Position numbers and translations under genes: made by a program
Part shown: positions 20,001 through 30,200 of the stretch, piece by piece
Layout: every line of letters begins with the position of its first letter
Numbering within the stretch: the first letter of the stretch is position 1
Assembly: GCF_007856155.1 (NCBI RefSeq)
Contig: NZ_CP042266.1
Location: forward strand, 682,001-746,000
Reading direction: 5' to 3'
Length of the DNA stretch: 64,000 bases
DNA from: Streptomyces qinzhouensis
Lineage (GTDB): Bacteria; Actinomycetota; Actinomycetes; Streptomycetales; Streptomycetaceae
The notes under the pieces: model-generated
The model's database searches: none
The model's input: only the letters and a program-made list of their open reading frames with translations
Told to the model about the DNA's origin: nothing

Positions 20001-23000
20001 CTCCGCTGGAGGAGATCGTCTGCGCCCTCTTCGCGGAGGTGCTGGAGCCGGCCCGGCCACCGGCCGCGAACGACGACTTCTTCGCCCTCGGCGGGCACTC
20101 CCTGCTCGCCGCCAAGCTCGCCAACCGGCTCTCTTCGGCGCTGGACGCCCCGCTGGGCCTGCCCGATGTCTTCCGTCACCCCACCCCGGCCCGGCTCGCC
20201 GAGCGGCTCGCGCAACTCACCGGCAGAGGTGCCGCGCCGACGCCGCCCGCGGCCCCCGCACCGCGGCCGGAGCGGCTTCCCCTGTCCTTCGCCCAGCAGC
20301 GGCTCTGGCTGGTGAACGGGCTGGAGGCGGGCGGGACGGCCTACAACGTACCGATGTCGGTCCGGCTGGACGGCCCGCTGGATCCGGCCGCGCTACGGGC
20401 CGCGGTCGGCGATCTGATGGAGCGCCATGAGCCGCTCAGGACCCGGATCGCGATCACCGGCGGCGAACCCCACCAGCTCGTGGGACCGGCGGGACCGGCA
20501 CCCTTCGAGGTCCGGGACATCGCGCCGACCGCGGTGGACGCCGAACTGGTGGCGGCCGCCGGACATGTCTTCGATCTGACGGCCGAGGCGCCGCTGCGGG
20601 TGACCCTGCTGCGCACCGGACCCGAGTCGGCCGTCCTGCTGGTGCTGCTGCACCACATCGCCACCGACGGCCAGTCGCTGCGCCCGCTGTTCGCGGACCT
20701 GTCGGAGGCGTACACGGCGCGGCTCGCCGGCCGCGCCCCCGGCCGGGCGCCGATCCCCTTCGCCTACGCCGACCACGCCCTGTGGCAGCGGTCGGCGCTG
20801 ACCGGTCAGGTCCTGGACGAACAGCTCGCGTACTGGCGGCGCGCCCTCGCGGACCTGCCGCAGGAACTCGGGCTGGTGCACGACCGGCCCAGACCGCCGG
20901 TGGCCGGGCAGCGCGGCGGGGCCGTGGCGGTGGACTTCGGCCCGGACCTCGGGCGCCGGATCACCGGGCTGGCCCGCGCCGAGCGGTGCACACCCTTCAT
21001 GGTGGTGCAGGCGGCGCTCGCCGCCACCCTGACCCGGCTCGGGGCGGGCACCGACATCCCGCTGGGCTCTCCGGTGGCCGGCCGGGCGCACGACGGTCTG
21101 GCGGGGCTCGTGGGGTTCTTCGTCAATACGCTGGTCCTGCGGACGGACACCTCCGGCGATCCCGAGTTCCGGGCGCTGCTGCGCCGGGTCCGCGGCACGG
21201 ACCTGGAGGCCTTCGCCCATCAGGACGCCCCCTTCGACCTCGTACTGGAGGCCGTGAATCCGGTACGGTCCCTGTCCCGGCACCCGCTGTTCCAGGTGTG
21301 CCTGGCAGTGGAGAGCGGCCCGGCGCCGGTGCCCGGGTTTCCGGGGGTACGCAGCGGTCCGCTCGTGCCGGTGACGACCGGAGCGGTCAAGTTCGACCTG
21401 GAGTTCCTGCTGCACACCGGTGGTGCGGGCGGAGAGCCGGACGGGCTCGTGGGGACGGTGCTCTACAGCGGCGACGTCTTCGAGCGGTCGACCGTGGAGC
21501 GGTTGACCGGGATGGTACGGCGGACGCTGGAGCAGGCCGTCGCCGCACCGCAACTGAGGCTGTCGCAACTGGACCCGCTCACCGAGCGGGAGCGGCACCA
21601 GGTGCTGCACGAGTGGACCGGGGTACGGGTGCCGGTGGACGACCGGACACTGCACGCACGGTTCGAGGAGCAGGCCCGGATCCGGCCCGGGGCGGTCGCC
21701 GTCGTCTTCGGCGAGGAACACCTCACCTACGGCGAACTCGACCGCGCGGCCAACCGGCTGGCCCACCATCTGCGCGAAACCACCGGACTGAAGCGCGGCG
21801 ACCTCGCGGGCATCCTCGTCGACCGCTCCCTGCCGCTGGCCACCGGAATCCTCGCCGTACTCAAAACCGGCGCCGCCTACACCCTCCTCGACCCCGACTT
21901 CCCCGATCTTCGGCTCACCGACACCGCGACCGAAGCCGGGATCGCCACCCTCCTCACCACCGGGGCTCAGAGCGGAAGGCTCACGGGGCCGTGGCCCGAG
22001 GTCCCCTTCGACCGGGTGGACCTGTCGGAGCTGTCGCAGCTGCCGGACAGCGCGCCGGGCACGGCCACCGGCCCCGAGGATTCCGCCTGTGTGATGTTCA
22101 CTTCGGGGTCGACCGGACGCCCCAAGGGGATCCTCTCCTCCCACCGGAACCTCACCTCCACCCTCACCGCACAGACCTACTGCACCTTCGGCCCCGGCGA
22201 GACCTTCCTCCAATGCTCACCCGTCTCCTGGGACGCCTTCAGCCTCGAATTCTGGGGCGCCCTCCTCCACGGCGGCACCACCGTCCTCCAACCCGGACAA
22301 CGCCCCGAACCCGCCCTCATCGCCCACCTCACCCCCCACCACCACATCACCATGCTCCAACTCTCCTCCAGCCTCTTCAACTACCTCACCGACGAACACC
22401 CCACCACCTTCACCACCACCCACACCGCCTACACCGGCGGCGAACCCGCCTCCCCCACCCACATCCACACCCTCCAAAAACACCACCCCCACCTCACCAT
22501 CACCAACGGCTACGGACCCGCCGAATCCCTCGGCTTCACCACCACCCACACCATCCCCCAACCCACCACCGAAACCACCCCCCACACCACACCCATCGGC
22601 ACACCCCTCACCAACAAACACGCCTACATCCTCGACCAACACCTCCAACCCGTACCCCCCAACACCACCGGCGAGCTCTACCTCACCGGCCACGGCATCG
22701 CCCACGGCTACCTCACCCAACCCACCACCACCGCAACCCGCTTCACCCCCAACCCCTACGGACCCCCCGGCACCCGCCTCTACCGCACCGGCGACCAAGC
22801 CCACTGGGACACCCACGGCAACCTCCACTACACCGGCCGCACCGACACCCAAATCAAAATCCGCGGCTTCCGCATCGAACCCACCGAAATCGAAAACACC
22901 CTCACCACCCACCCCCACATCACCCAAGCCACCACCACCCACACCAACAACCACATCACCGCCCACATCACCACCACCCCCAACACCACCACCACACCCC

Positions 23001-23479
23001 ACGACATCCGCACCTACCTCCGCCAACACCTCCCCGACCACCTCATCCCCACCCACATCACCACCCACCAACAACTCCCCCTCACCCCCAACGGCAAAAT
23101 CGACAAACAGGCTCTCCTCGCCCTGCCGAAGCCCGGACCCGGCACATCCGCGGGGGCCGGCCGGCCGCCGCGGACCGCACTGGAGCGGATCGTCTGCGCG
23201 GCCTTCGGCGAGGCCCTCGGAACCGACGCCCCGCCCGGCCCGGACGGCGACTTCTTCGCCCTCGGCGGCCACTCCCTGGTCGCCGCGAGGCTCGCCAACC
23301 GCCTGGGCGTCGCCCTGGACCTGAAGCTCACCCTCCGGGACGTGTTCCAGCATCCCACCCCCGCCCGGCTGGCCGCGCATATCGAGGCCCGCCCGGCCGA
23401 CACCTCGGCCGCCCCCGTACCGCGCCGCGCCAGGCCCGTCCTGCGCCGCCGCGCCGACCAGGAACGGATCACCTCATGA
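17084..23479 (+). CDS. NRPS, C-A-PCP-C-A-PCP
   Basis: A 2131-residue dimodular synthetase. C1 covers about 8-440 with catalytic HHLVNDG at 141-147; its N-terminus (LPLSAAQREIWLAHTLDPSG) resembles the first C domain of EntF/DhbF-type enzymes, so it may accept an upstream acyl or aminoacyl carrier. A1 is about 470-955, PCP1 attaches at Ser1006, C2 is about 1066-1495 (HHIATDG from 1190), A2 is about 1525-2010, and PCP2 attaches at Ser2064. There is no epimerase or TE. My hand-read specificity code is the same for both A domains, DALQYGGGFK, which I cannot match to a substrate with confidence. From motif A4 to A10 both are encoded by near-identical, G-poor DNA. The stop overlaps the type II thioesterase start (ATGA). 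Confidence 0.95.
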   Translation: MSSEASVRLPLSAAQREIWLAHTLDPSGRRYNIGEYRELRGRVDPELVRAAFRQLAVETDAIRIRGVGADGDGPWQTLHADPGDQEPALVDLSGAEDPAAAARDWMAAELARPFDLAADWLTRHALVKAGEELWFYFLGVHHLVNDGAGQSLLGARLVELYEDAAAERPWRPSPFGSLAELLAEDTGYRESPQAAEDRAYWIAKTADPPPAARIAGGRSAPVPPGSLPFVRRTVTLPAPYARQLREVARAHGAPWTRAVIALVAAYVHRASGTDAEELTLALPVRARTGETARSTPAMMSNIIPLRLPVPAGGTLAGLLGAVVTEVRQGLRRQRTRFEELGPEGAPGRPPVSLQLNIMAFAPGMRFFGVPTTQHNLGNGPVDGLTVAVYDLGPEDGLRIDFDAAPEACDTAAVAAHQDRFVRFVGTALAAPEQPLSRLELMDERERHQVLHEWTGVRVPVDDRTLHARFEEQAWIRPGAVAVVFGEEHLTYGELDRAANRLAHHLRATTGLKRGDLAGILVDRSLPLATGILAVLKTGAAYTLLDPDYPDLRLTDTATEAGIATLLTTDGYAHRVPGPWPTVRIDSEAAAVAARPDTRPRSAPTGKPTGDDSACVMFTSGSTGRPKGILSSHRNLTSTLTGQTYCTFGPGETFLQCSPVSWDAFSLEFWGALLHGGTTVLQPGQRPEPALIAHLTPHHHITMLQLSSSLFNYLTDEHPTTFTTTHTAYTGGEPASPTHIHTLQKHHPHLTITNGYGPAESLGFTTTHTIPQPTTETTPHTTPIGTPLTNKHAYILDQHLQPVPPNTTGELYLTGHGIAHGYLTQPTTTATRFTPNPYGPPGTRLYRTGDQAHWDTHGNLHYTGRTDTQIKIRGFRIEPTEIENTLTTHPHITQATTTHTNNHITAHITTTPNTTTTPHDIRTYLRQHLPDHLIPTHITTHQQLPLTPNGKIDKRALSRTAVPVAEESGRAARTPLEEIVCALFAEVLEPARPPAANDDFFALGGHSLLAAKLANRLSSALDAPLGLPDVFRHPTPARLAERLAQLTGRGAAPTPPAAPAPRPERLPLSFAQQRLWLVNGLEAGGTAYNVPMSVRLDGPLDPAALRAAVGDLMERHEPLRTRIAITGGEPHQLVGPAGPAPFEVRDIAPTAVDAELVAAAGHVFDLTAEAPLRVTLLRTGPESAVLLVLLHHIATDGQSLRPLFADLSEAYTARLAGRAPGRAPIPFAYADHALWQRSALTGQVLDEQLAYWRRALADLPQELGLVHDRPRPPVAGQRGGAVAVDFGPDLGRRITGLARAERCTPFMVVQAALAATLTRLGAGTDIPLGSPVAGRAHDGLAGLVGFFVNTLVLRTDTSGDPEFRALLRRVRGTDLEAFAHQDAPFDLVLEAVNPVRSLSRHPLFQVCLAVESGPAPVPGFPGVRSGPLVPVTTGAVKFDLEFLLHTGGAGGEPDGLVGTVLYSGDVFERSTVERLTGMVRRTLEQAVAAPQLRLSQLDPLTERERHQVLHEWTGVRVPVDDRTLHARFEEQARIRPGAVAVVFGEEHLTYGELDRAANRLAHHLRETTGLKRGDLAGILVDRSLPLATGILAVLKTGAAYTLLDPDFPDLRLTDTATEAGIATLLTTGAQSGRLTGPWPEVPFDRVDLSELSQLPDSAPGTATGPEDSACVMFTSGSTGRPKGILSSHRNLTSTLTAQTYCTFGPGETFLQCSPVSWDAFSLEFWGALLHGGTTVLQPGQRPEPALIAHLTPHHHITMLQLSSSLFNYLTDEHPTTFTTTHTAYTGGEPASPTHIHTLQKHHPHLTITNGYGPAESLGFTTTHTIPQPTTETTPHTTPIGTPLTNKHAYILDQHLQPVPPNTTGELYLTGHGIAHGYLTQPTTTATRFTPNPYGPPGTRLYRTGDQAHWDTHGNLHYTGRTDTQIKIRGFRIEPTEIENTLTTHPHITQATTTHTNNHITAHITTTPNTTTTPHDIRTYLRQHLPDHLIPTHITTHQQLPLTPNGKIDKQALLALPKPGPGTSAGAGRPPRTALERIVCAAFGEALGTDAPPGPDGDFFALGGHSLVAARLANRLGVALDLKLTLRDVFQHPTPARLAAHIEARPADTSAAPVPRRARPVLRRRADQERITS
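18410..19943 (+). repeat. Intragenic A-domain duplication, copy 1
   Basis: About 1.53 kb encoding A1 from just before the A domain to motif A10. It matches 21584-23108 almost base for base, except for a variable stretch at about 18781-18930 containing a net 9-bp difference. The part from 19036 on is extremely C/A-rich on the coding strand; for example 19741-19800 contains only two G. Codons are nearly all NNC plus CAA, AAA and GAA, unlike the CAG/AAG/GAG/CTG use in the flanking C and PCP domains. Confidence 0.9.
21584..23108 (+). repeat. Intragenic A-domain duplication, copy 2
   Basis: Partner of 18410-19943. From 22201 to 23108 it appears identical to copy 1 at a constant offset of 3165 bp, ending at the same codon after NGKIDK. 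Sequence diverges abruptly on both sides into unrelated PCP and C regions. Confidence 0.9.
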
Positions 23480-24288
23480 CCGACGGGACCGCCCTCCTCC
23501 CCAACGCCGACGACATCGTCTGGGACCTGCCCGGCGAAGGGCCGCAGCGGACCGCGCTGCTGGTGCTGCCGCACGCCGGCGGCAACGCCCATGCCTACGC
23601 CGACTGGCGGGAGCACCTCCCCGCGGACGTCAGGCTGCTGATCGGCCAGTACCCGGGCCGCGGCGCCCGCTATGCCGAGGATCTGCCCACGACCATCGCG
23701 GATCTGGCCGGCCCCGTGGTGGCGGCGCTCCCCGCCGATCTGCCGGACGACCTGGTCGTCCTCGGCCACAGCATGGGCTCGCTGGTCGCCTTCGAGGTGG
23801 TGCGACGGCTCACCGCGGCCGGGCGGCCCGCCCGCACCCTGGTGGCCTCGGCCTGCCGCGCGCCGTTCCTGCCGAACCCCAGCGCCGTGTATCCGGAGCG
23901 GCTCGACGACGATCAGCTGGTCGCCGCGATCAAGGAACGGGGCGGCACCGACGACGGGATCCTCGACGAACCCGAACTGCGCGAGATCATCATCCCGTCG
24001 ATCCGCGCCGACTTCGCCATCGACGACGTCTACCGGTGCGCCGCCGAGGAGGCCGCGGTCGACTGCCCGGTCACCGTCATCGGCGGGGACACGGACCCCG
24101 TGGTGCCGGTCACGGCGCTGGACCGCTGGTCCGAGATCACCGGGGCCGGGTTCGCGGCGCACGTACTGCCCGGTGGCCACTTCTACTTCCAGCAGCAGTT
24201 GCCCGCCTTCTTCGCCCTGCTGGACACCGTGCTCCGGGACGGCGCGGAGCCCGCGTCCGGCGCGCTCACCGCCTCGGCCGCCGCCTGA
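23476..24288 (+). CDS. Type II thioesterase
   Basis: A 270-residue alpha/beta hydrolase of the RifR/GrsT type, which removes misprimed groups from carrier proteins. It shows LPHAGGNAHAY, QYPGRGARY, the nucleophile motif GHSMG (Ser99), an Asp in GGDTDPVVP and the terminal His in LPGGHFYF. It overlaps the upstream NRPS by 4 bp and belongs to the same operon. With several A-less modules charged in trans in this cluster, editing of misloaded carriers may be especially needed; that is an inference. Confidence 0.93.
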   Translation: MTDGTALLPNADDIVWDLPGEGPQRTALLVLPHAGGNAHAYADWREHLPADVRLLIGQYPGRGARYAEDLPTTIADLAGPVVAALPADLPDDLVVLGHSMGSLVAFEVVRRLTAAGRPARTLVASACRAPFLPNPSAVYPERLDDDQLVAAIKERGGTDDGILDEPELREIIIPSIRADFAIDDVYRCAAEEAAVDCPVTVIGGDTDPVVPVTALDRWSEITGAGFAAHVLPGGHFYFQQQLPAFFALLDTVLRDGAEPASGALTASAAA

Positions 24289-24356
24289 GCCCCTTGTTCT
24301 CCCTCACCCTCTCCCCGATCCGTCCCCCTTCCCTTTCGACGCAGAGGACTGTTCCG

Positions 24357-25391
24357 ATGACGACCTTCGCCGACGCCCCCGTCCTGGGCGGCCTGACCGT
24401 GATCCGCGAGCCGGGCAGGCCCGCCGTCGTGGCCACCCCCGGCCATGGCTCCATCGAGGCCGCGGCCGCCTGGCTGACCGAGCACCGGGCCGATATCCAG
24501 GCCGAGTTGCACCGCTCCGGCGCGGTGCTGCTGCGCGGGCTGCCGGTCCATGACGCGGCGGCCTTCGCCACCGCCCGCGACGCCCTGATCGAGCGGCGGG
24601 CCGGTTACAAGGAGAAGGCGACCCCGCGCACCGACTTCGGCGAGGGGGTGTTCTCCTCCACCGATCTCCCGGCCGCCCAGCCGATCAGACTGCACAACGA
24701 GAACAGCTACACCCTCGACTTCCCCGGGGTACTGCTCTTCGGCTGCGTCACCGCGCCCGAGGAGGGCGGGGCCACCACCGTCGGCGATATGCGCGAGGCG
24801 CTGCGGCTGCTCCCGGAGGAGCTGCGGGCCCGGTTCGAGAAGGCCGGCTGGCTGCTCGTACGGAACTACTCCGAACTGGCGGGCCTGCCCTGGTACACGA
24901 CCTTCGCGACCCGGGACCGGGCGGTCGCCGAGGCCTACTGCGACGAGAACACCATCGGATACCAGTGGCTGGACGACGACTCCCTCGTCACCCGGCAGCG
25001 CCGCTCGGCGATCGTCACACACCCGGTGACCGGGGAGCGGGTGTGGTTCAACCACTTCGCGTTCTGGAACAGCCGCACCCTCGACCCGGACGTCCGCGAG
25101 GTGCTGGAGGAGACGTACGGCCCGGACGGGCTGCCGTTCAACACCTATCTGGGCGACGGGACCCGGCTCACGGACGCCGAGGTCGACGCCGTCAACGAGG
25201 TCTACGACCGGGTGACGGTCCGGGAGAGCTGGCAGGAGGGGGACCTGATGCTCGTGGACAACATCCTCTGCGCCCACGGGCGGGAGTCCTTCACCGGCGA
25301 CCGGAAGATCCTCGTCGCCATGGGCGAGCCGGTCGCGCTCGCCGACTGCTCCCCCGCCACCCAGCCGTCCACCACCGTCCACGGGGAGTGA
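24357..25391 (+). CDS. SyrP/TauD-like Fe(II)/2-oxoglutarate-dependent oxygenase
   Basis: A 344-residue non-haem iron oxygenase of the TauD/clavaminate-synthase-like group. Iron ligands are seen as H113-x-E115 in [14 protein letters not shown] and distal His307 in [12 protein letters not shown], with Arg316 as the likely 2-oxoglutarate anchor. Closest in type are SyrP-like enzymes, which beta-hydroxylate amino acids held on an NRPS carrier. The gene lies immediately upstream of the free-standing A-PCP, 8 bp from its start, so that aminoacyl carrier (predicted Gln) is the most likely substrate. ATG 24357 has AGAGGA 8 bases upstream. Hydroxylation position and substrate are inferred. Confidence 0.88.
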   Translation: MTTFADAPVLGGLTVIREPGRPAVVATPGHGSIEAAAAWLTEHRADIQAELHRSGAVLLRGLPVHDAAAFATARDALIERRAGYKEKATPRTDFGEGVFSSTDLPAAQPIRLHNENSYTLDFPGVLLFGCVTAPEEGGATTVGDMREALRLLPEELRARFEKAGWLLVRNYSELAGLPWYTTFATRDRAVAEAYCDENTIGYQWLDDDSLVTRQRRSAIVTHPVTGERVWFNHFAFWNSRTLDPDVREVLEETYGPDGLPFNTYLGDGTRLTDAEVDAVNEVYDRVTVRESWQEGDLMLVDNILCAHGRESFTGDRKILVAMGEPVALADCSPATQPSTTVHGE

Positions 25392-25399
25392 GTACCGCC

Positions 25400-27235
25400 A
25401 TGACCGCCGTCCTGCCCGAGCGCACCCGTACCCCCGCCGCCACGGCGCCGCGCGATCTGCTGGAGCGGCTGGCCGCCGCCCCCGGCGGCCGTACCGCCGT
25501 GGTCGCCGCCGACCGCGAGCTGACCTTCGGCGAACTGCGCGCCGACGCCATGCGGATCGCCGCCGGGCTCGCCGCACACGGCGTGGGCCCCGAATCCGTG
25601 GTCGCGCTCTGCCTGCCGCGCGGCGCGGGCCTGGTCACCGCGCTGATCGGCACCCTCACCGCGGGCGCCGCCTATCTCCCGGTCGATCCCAAGCTGCCCG
25701 CCGAACGGCGCCGTTTTCTGGTCGAGGACTCCGGCGCCGACGCCGTTGTCACCCTGGACGGCGGCCCCGGCGGCACGCTCCCGGCCGGGGTGCCCCGGCT
25801 CGACCTGGCGGAGCTGCTCGCCGGTGACACCCCCGCGCCCGGGTACCGGCCGGTCCCGGTGGCCGCGGACACCCTGGCGTACGTCATCTACACCTCGGGC
25901 TCGACCGGCCGCCCCAAGGGCGTCGAGATCGGCCGGGGTGCGGCGGCCCGGCTGCTCGCCGAGCTGGAGGACGCGGGGATCGCCGACGGGGACGGCGGCC
26001 GGGTCGGCTGGAACGCATCGCCGTCCTTCGACGCCTCCGTCCAGCAGTGGGTCCGGGTCTGCCGCGGCGACACCCTCGTCATGGTCGACGACGAGACCCG
26101 CGCCGACCCCGCGCTGCTCGCCGCGTTCGCCGACCGGCGGGCCCTGACCGCCATCGACCTCACTCCCTCGCACGCCGAACCGCTGCTGGAACTCCTCAGC
26201 GCCGACGGCGGGCCGCGCCCGCTGACCCTGCTGATCGGCGGCGAGGCGATCAGCCCCGCCCTGTGGTCCAGGATCGCGGAGCTGACCGCCGCGGGCATAG
26301 TCCGTGCCGTCAATCTGTACGGCCCCACCGAGTGCACCGTGGACGCCACCGCCGGATGGATCGAACCGGCCGCCGGGCACACCCCGCACATCGGTGGCGT
26401 ACTGCCCGGGCTGCGGATGCGGGTGCTGGACGAGAAGCTGGCGCCCGTCGGCCCGGAAGGGACCGGCGAACTGTATCTGGCCGGTCCCCGGGTGGGCCGC
26501 GGCTACCGCCGCCGCCCCGGTCTCACCGCCGAACGGTTCACCGCCGACACCGGACCCGACGCCGAGCCCGGCGGCCGGATGTACCGCACCGGGGATCTGG
26601 TGCGGCTCCTCCCGGACGGCCGGCTCGGCTACCTCGGCCGCGCCGACGGCCAGGTGAAACTGCGGGGCTTCCGGATCGAACTCCCGGAGATAGAGGCGGT
26701 GCTCACCGCCCACGGGTCCGTGGCCGAGGCCGTCGTCGTCCTCCGTGACGATGTCCACGGCGCGCCCGGGCTCGTCGGCTACTACCGGCCCGCCGCGCCG
26801 GTCACCGAGGCGGCCCTCACGGAGCTGCTGGCGGCCTCGCTGCCCGCGTACATGGTGCCCGCCGTACTGGTCGCCGTGGACCGCTTCCCGACCACCGTCA
26901 ACGGCAAGCTGGACCGGGCCGCGCTGCCCGCACCGCCGTCCGGGGCCCCGGCTCCGGCCGTGCCGGACGGCCGTCTCCCGGCTTCCGACGACCGGCTGTC
27001 GGCTTCCGAGCGGCTGATCGGCGAGGTGTGGACGACCGTGCTGCGGGCGTCCTCCGTCGGCCCCGACGACAACTTCTTCAAACTGGGCGGCCACTCACTG
27101 CTGGCGATCAAGCTGGTGTCGCGGGTCCGGGCCGAACTCGGCGTGGCCCTGCCGGTGAAGGCCGTCTACGCCCATCCGCGACTGCGGGACCTGGCCGCGC
27201 ACATCGACGGGCTCGTCGCAGCCCAGGACGGATGA
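25400..27235 (+). CDS. Free-standing A-PCP protein, predicted Gln-activating
   Basis: A 611-residue adenylation plus carrier protein with no condensation domain. A spans about 15-520, with [15 protein letters not shown] (A3), SFDASVQQW (A4), NLYGPTECT (A5), [15 protein letters not shown] (A8) and NGKLD (A10). The PCP attaches at Ser566 in [10 protein letters not shown]. My hand-read code is DAQDLGLVDK, one change from the published Gln code DAQDLGVVDK. It could be the initiating module, the donor for the A-less modules encoded next, or both. ATG 25400 is preferred over GTG 25388 by ribosome-site spacing. The following gene starts 10 bp after its stop. Confidence 0.93.
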   Translation: MTAVLPERTRTPAATAPRDLLERLAAAPGGRTAVVAADRELTFGELRADAMRIAAGLAAHGVGPESVVALCLPRGAGLVTALIGTLTAGAAYLPVDPKLPAERRRFLVEDSGADAVVTLDGGPGGTLPAGVPRLDLAELLAGDTPAPGYRPVPVAADTLAYVIYTSGSTGRPKGVEIGRGAAARLLAELEDAGIADGDGGRVGWNASPSFDASVQQWVRVCRGDTLVMVDDETRADPALLAAFADRRALTAIDLTPSHAEPLLELLSADGGPRPLTLLIGGEAISPALWSRIAELTAAGIVRAVNLYGPTECTVDATAGWIEPAAGHTPHIGGVLPGLRMRVLDEKLAPVGPEGTGELYLAGPRVGRGYRRRPGLTAERFTADTGPDAEPGGRMYRTGDLVRLLPDGRLGYLGRADGQVKLRGFRIELPEIEAVLTAHGSVAEAVVVLRDDVHGAPGLVGYYRPAAPVTEAALTELLAASLPAYMVPAVLVAVDRFPTTVNGKLDRAALPAPPSGAPAPAVPDGRLPASDDRLSASERLIGEVWTTVLRASSVGPDDNFFKLGGHSLLAIKLVSRVRAELGVALPVKAVYAHPRLRDLAAHIDGLVAAQDG

Positions 27236-27245
27236 GGAAGCCGCT

Positions 27246-30200
27246 GTGAACCCTTTGTCGTTCGCCCAGCGCCGTCTCTGGTTCCTCGGGAGGCTGGCGG
27301 GACCCTCGGCCGCCTACCACGCCCCGGTGGTGCTCAGGCTGGACGGGACGCCCGATCCGGCGGTGCTCGGCGCGGCCCTCGCCGATCTTGTCGAACGGCA
27401 CGAGGTGCTGCGCACCGTCCTGCCCGCCGGGCCCGACGCGGAGCCCCGGCAGGAGATACGGGACGCCTCGGCGCTGCCCCCGCCGGAGGTGATCCACTGC
27501 CCGGCGGCCGAGGTCGAGACCCGGATCACCGCGTTCGTCCGGGAGCCCCTGGACGTCACCGCCGGACTCCCGCTGCGGGTGGGGCTGTTCGTCCCCGCGG
27601 ACACCCGCCCCGGGCCCCGGCCCGGTTCGGTGCTGGTGCTGCTCCTGCACCACATCGCCACCGACGGCTGGTCCGTCCGCCCCCTGCTGCGCGATCTGGA
27701 CACCGCCTATACGGCACGGCTCGCGGGCCGGGCCCCGGGCTGGGAGCCCCTGCCGGTCCAGTACGCCGACTACGCCCTGTGGCAGCGGGACCTCCTGGGA
27801 GACCCCGCCGACCCCGGCAGCCTGGCCTCGGAGCAGCTCGGCCACTGGCGGAAGCTGCTGGACGGGGCGCCCGGGACGACCCCGCTGCCCATGGACCGGC
27901 CGCGGCCCGCCGAACCCTCCGGCCGCGGGGCCACCCTGACCGCGCGGATCCCGGCCGCCACCCATCGTGCGCTACTCGCCGTGGCCCGGCGGCACGGGGC
28001 CAGTGCGCCGATGGCGGTACGGGCCGCCCTGGCGGCCGCGCTCACCGCGGCCGGCTGCGGCCCCGACCTGGTGATCGGCACCCCGGTCGCGGGCCGCCCG
28101 GAGGACGAGCTCCATGAACTCGTCGGGTTCTTCGTCAACACCCTGGCGCTCCGTACCGACGTGTCCGGCGAGCCGAGCCCGGCCGCGCTCGTCGAACGGG
28201 TCCGGGACGCGGATCTGCTCGCGTACGAACACCAGGACCTGCCCTTCGAGCTGCTGGTGGAGGAGCTCGCCCCGGAGCGGTCCCTCGGGCATCATCCGCT
28301 GTTCCAGGTGATGCTGACCGTCGACGGCACGGAGGGCCCCGAGGGCGCCCGGTCCGCCGGGCGGGTGCCGCTGGGGCCGGGGCTGACCGGGGTAACAGGC
28401 ACCGCGGATCTGGCGGCGGCCAAGTTCGACCTCACCTTCTTCTGCGCCCGGCGGGCGGCCCCGGACGGCTCCCCCGACGGGCTCGACCTGGCGCTCGGCT
28501 ACGCCGTCGACCTGTTCGACGAGGCCACGGCGCGTCTCCTCCTCGACCTCTTCGTCCGGGCCCTGGAGGCCGTCGCCCACGACAGCGAAAGGCCGCTCGG
28601 CCCACTGTCGCTCGCCACCGCCGGGGAGCGGGCCGCGCTGACCGCCCGGCATACGGCTGCGGCCGCCCGGAGCACCGCCGCGCCGCCCGCCGCCCGGTCC
28701 GGGCGGCGCGATATGGGCGCCCCTCGGGAGGAGATCCTGTGCGGGCTCTTCGCCGAGGTCCTCGGCCGCCCCCGGATCGGCCCCGACGACAACTTCTTCC
28801 GGAGCGGCGGGCATTCGCTCCTCGCGGGCCGGCTCGTCAACCGGATCCGGGCCGCCCTGGGCCTGACGGCGGGCATCCGGGATCTGTTCCTGGCGCCCAC
28901 CCCGGCGGCCCTGCACCGCAGGCTCACCGAGGCCGCCCGTACCGAGGGGAGCGCGGCCCGGCCCGTACCGCGACCCGTACCGGAGTCCGAACGCCCCGAG
29001 CGGCTGCCGCTGTCGGCGTCCCAGCGGGCACTCTGGCTGCTCGCCCGGATCGACGGCCCGTCGGCCATGTACAACGCGCCGGTCGTGCTCCGTCTCGACG
29101 GCGTGCCCGACCCGGCGGTACTCGGCGCGGCCCTCGCCGATCTGGCCGAACGGCACGCGGTGCTGCGTACCGCCTATCCGCAGCTGGACGGGGAGCCGTA
29201 CCAGCGGATCCTGGCGGATTTCACTCCCGCCGTCGACCTCGTCCGGTGCGCCGACCCGGACGAAATCGACCGGCGGGTCGCCGAGTTCGCGCGGACTCCG
29301 CTCGACCCGGCCGACGGTGTTCCGCTGCGGGCGGGTCTCTTCACCACCGGCGGCAGCGGACCCTGCGCCCTGGTCCTGCTGGTCCATCACATCGCCGTCG
29401 ACGGCTGGTCCCTCGCACCGCTGCTGCACGATCTCGGCCTCGCCTACACGGCACGGCTCGCGGGCCGGGCCCCCGACCGGGAGCCGCTGCCCCTCTCCTA
29501 CGCGGACTACGCGCTCTGGCAGCGGGATCTGCTCGCCGAACCGGACGCTCTCCTCGGCCACTGGCGGACGGCGCTGGCCGGGCTGCCGGAGCGGACGGAC
29601 CTGCCGTACGACCGGCTCCGGCCGGCCGAACCCACCGGCCGCGGCGGCACCGTCACCGCCCGGCTCGGCCCCGATGTGGCGAGCGGGCTGGCCGCGCTGG
29701 CCCGGGAGCGGAACGCCAGCCTGTTCATGGTGGTACGGGCCGCCGTCGCCGCCGCGCTCTCGGCGGCCGGGGCGGGCACCGACCTCGCCGTCGGCACCCC
29801 GGTGTCCGGGCGCTCCGACGCGGCGCTGCACGAGCTCGTCGGCTGCTTCGTCAACTCCCTGGTGCTGCGGGCCGACACGTCCGGCGATCCCACGGCCGCG
29901 GAGCTGGTGGACCGGGTACGGGACACGGACCTCGCCGCCTTCGACCACCAGGACCTGCCCTTCGAGCTGCTGGTGGAAGAGCTCGCCGAAGCGTCCGGGC
30001 GGGTCCTGGGCGAACACCCCTTCTTCCAGGTGATGCTGACCGTACGGACCGCCGACGCGGCGGCCGGGACCGGCCGGGTCCGGCTCGGGCCGCTGACCGC
30101 CGAGGCCGGTTCCGTCGATCTGGGGGCGGCGAAGTTCGATCTGAGCTTCCACTGCGAGGAGGAGCCGGACGGCGGGCTGCGGCTGCTCCTCGGCTATGCC

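Noticed and set aside
19052..20215. Gly/Val-rich minus-strand frame, repeated at 22217-23380
   Set aside because: It is the complement of the G-poor A-domain repeat. The Val-Gly-rich product is an artefact of CAC/CCC/ACC codons on the sense strand.
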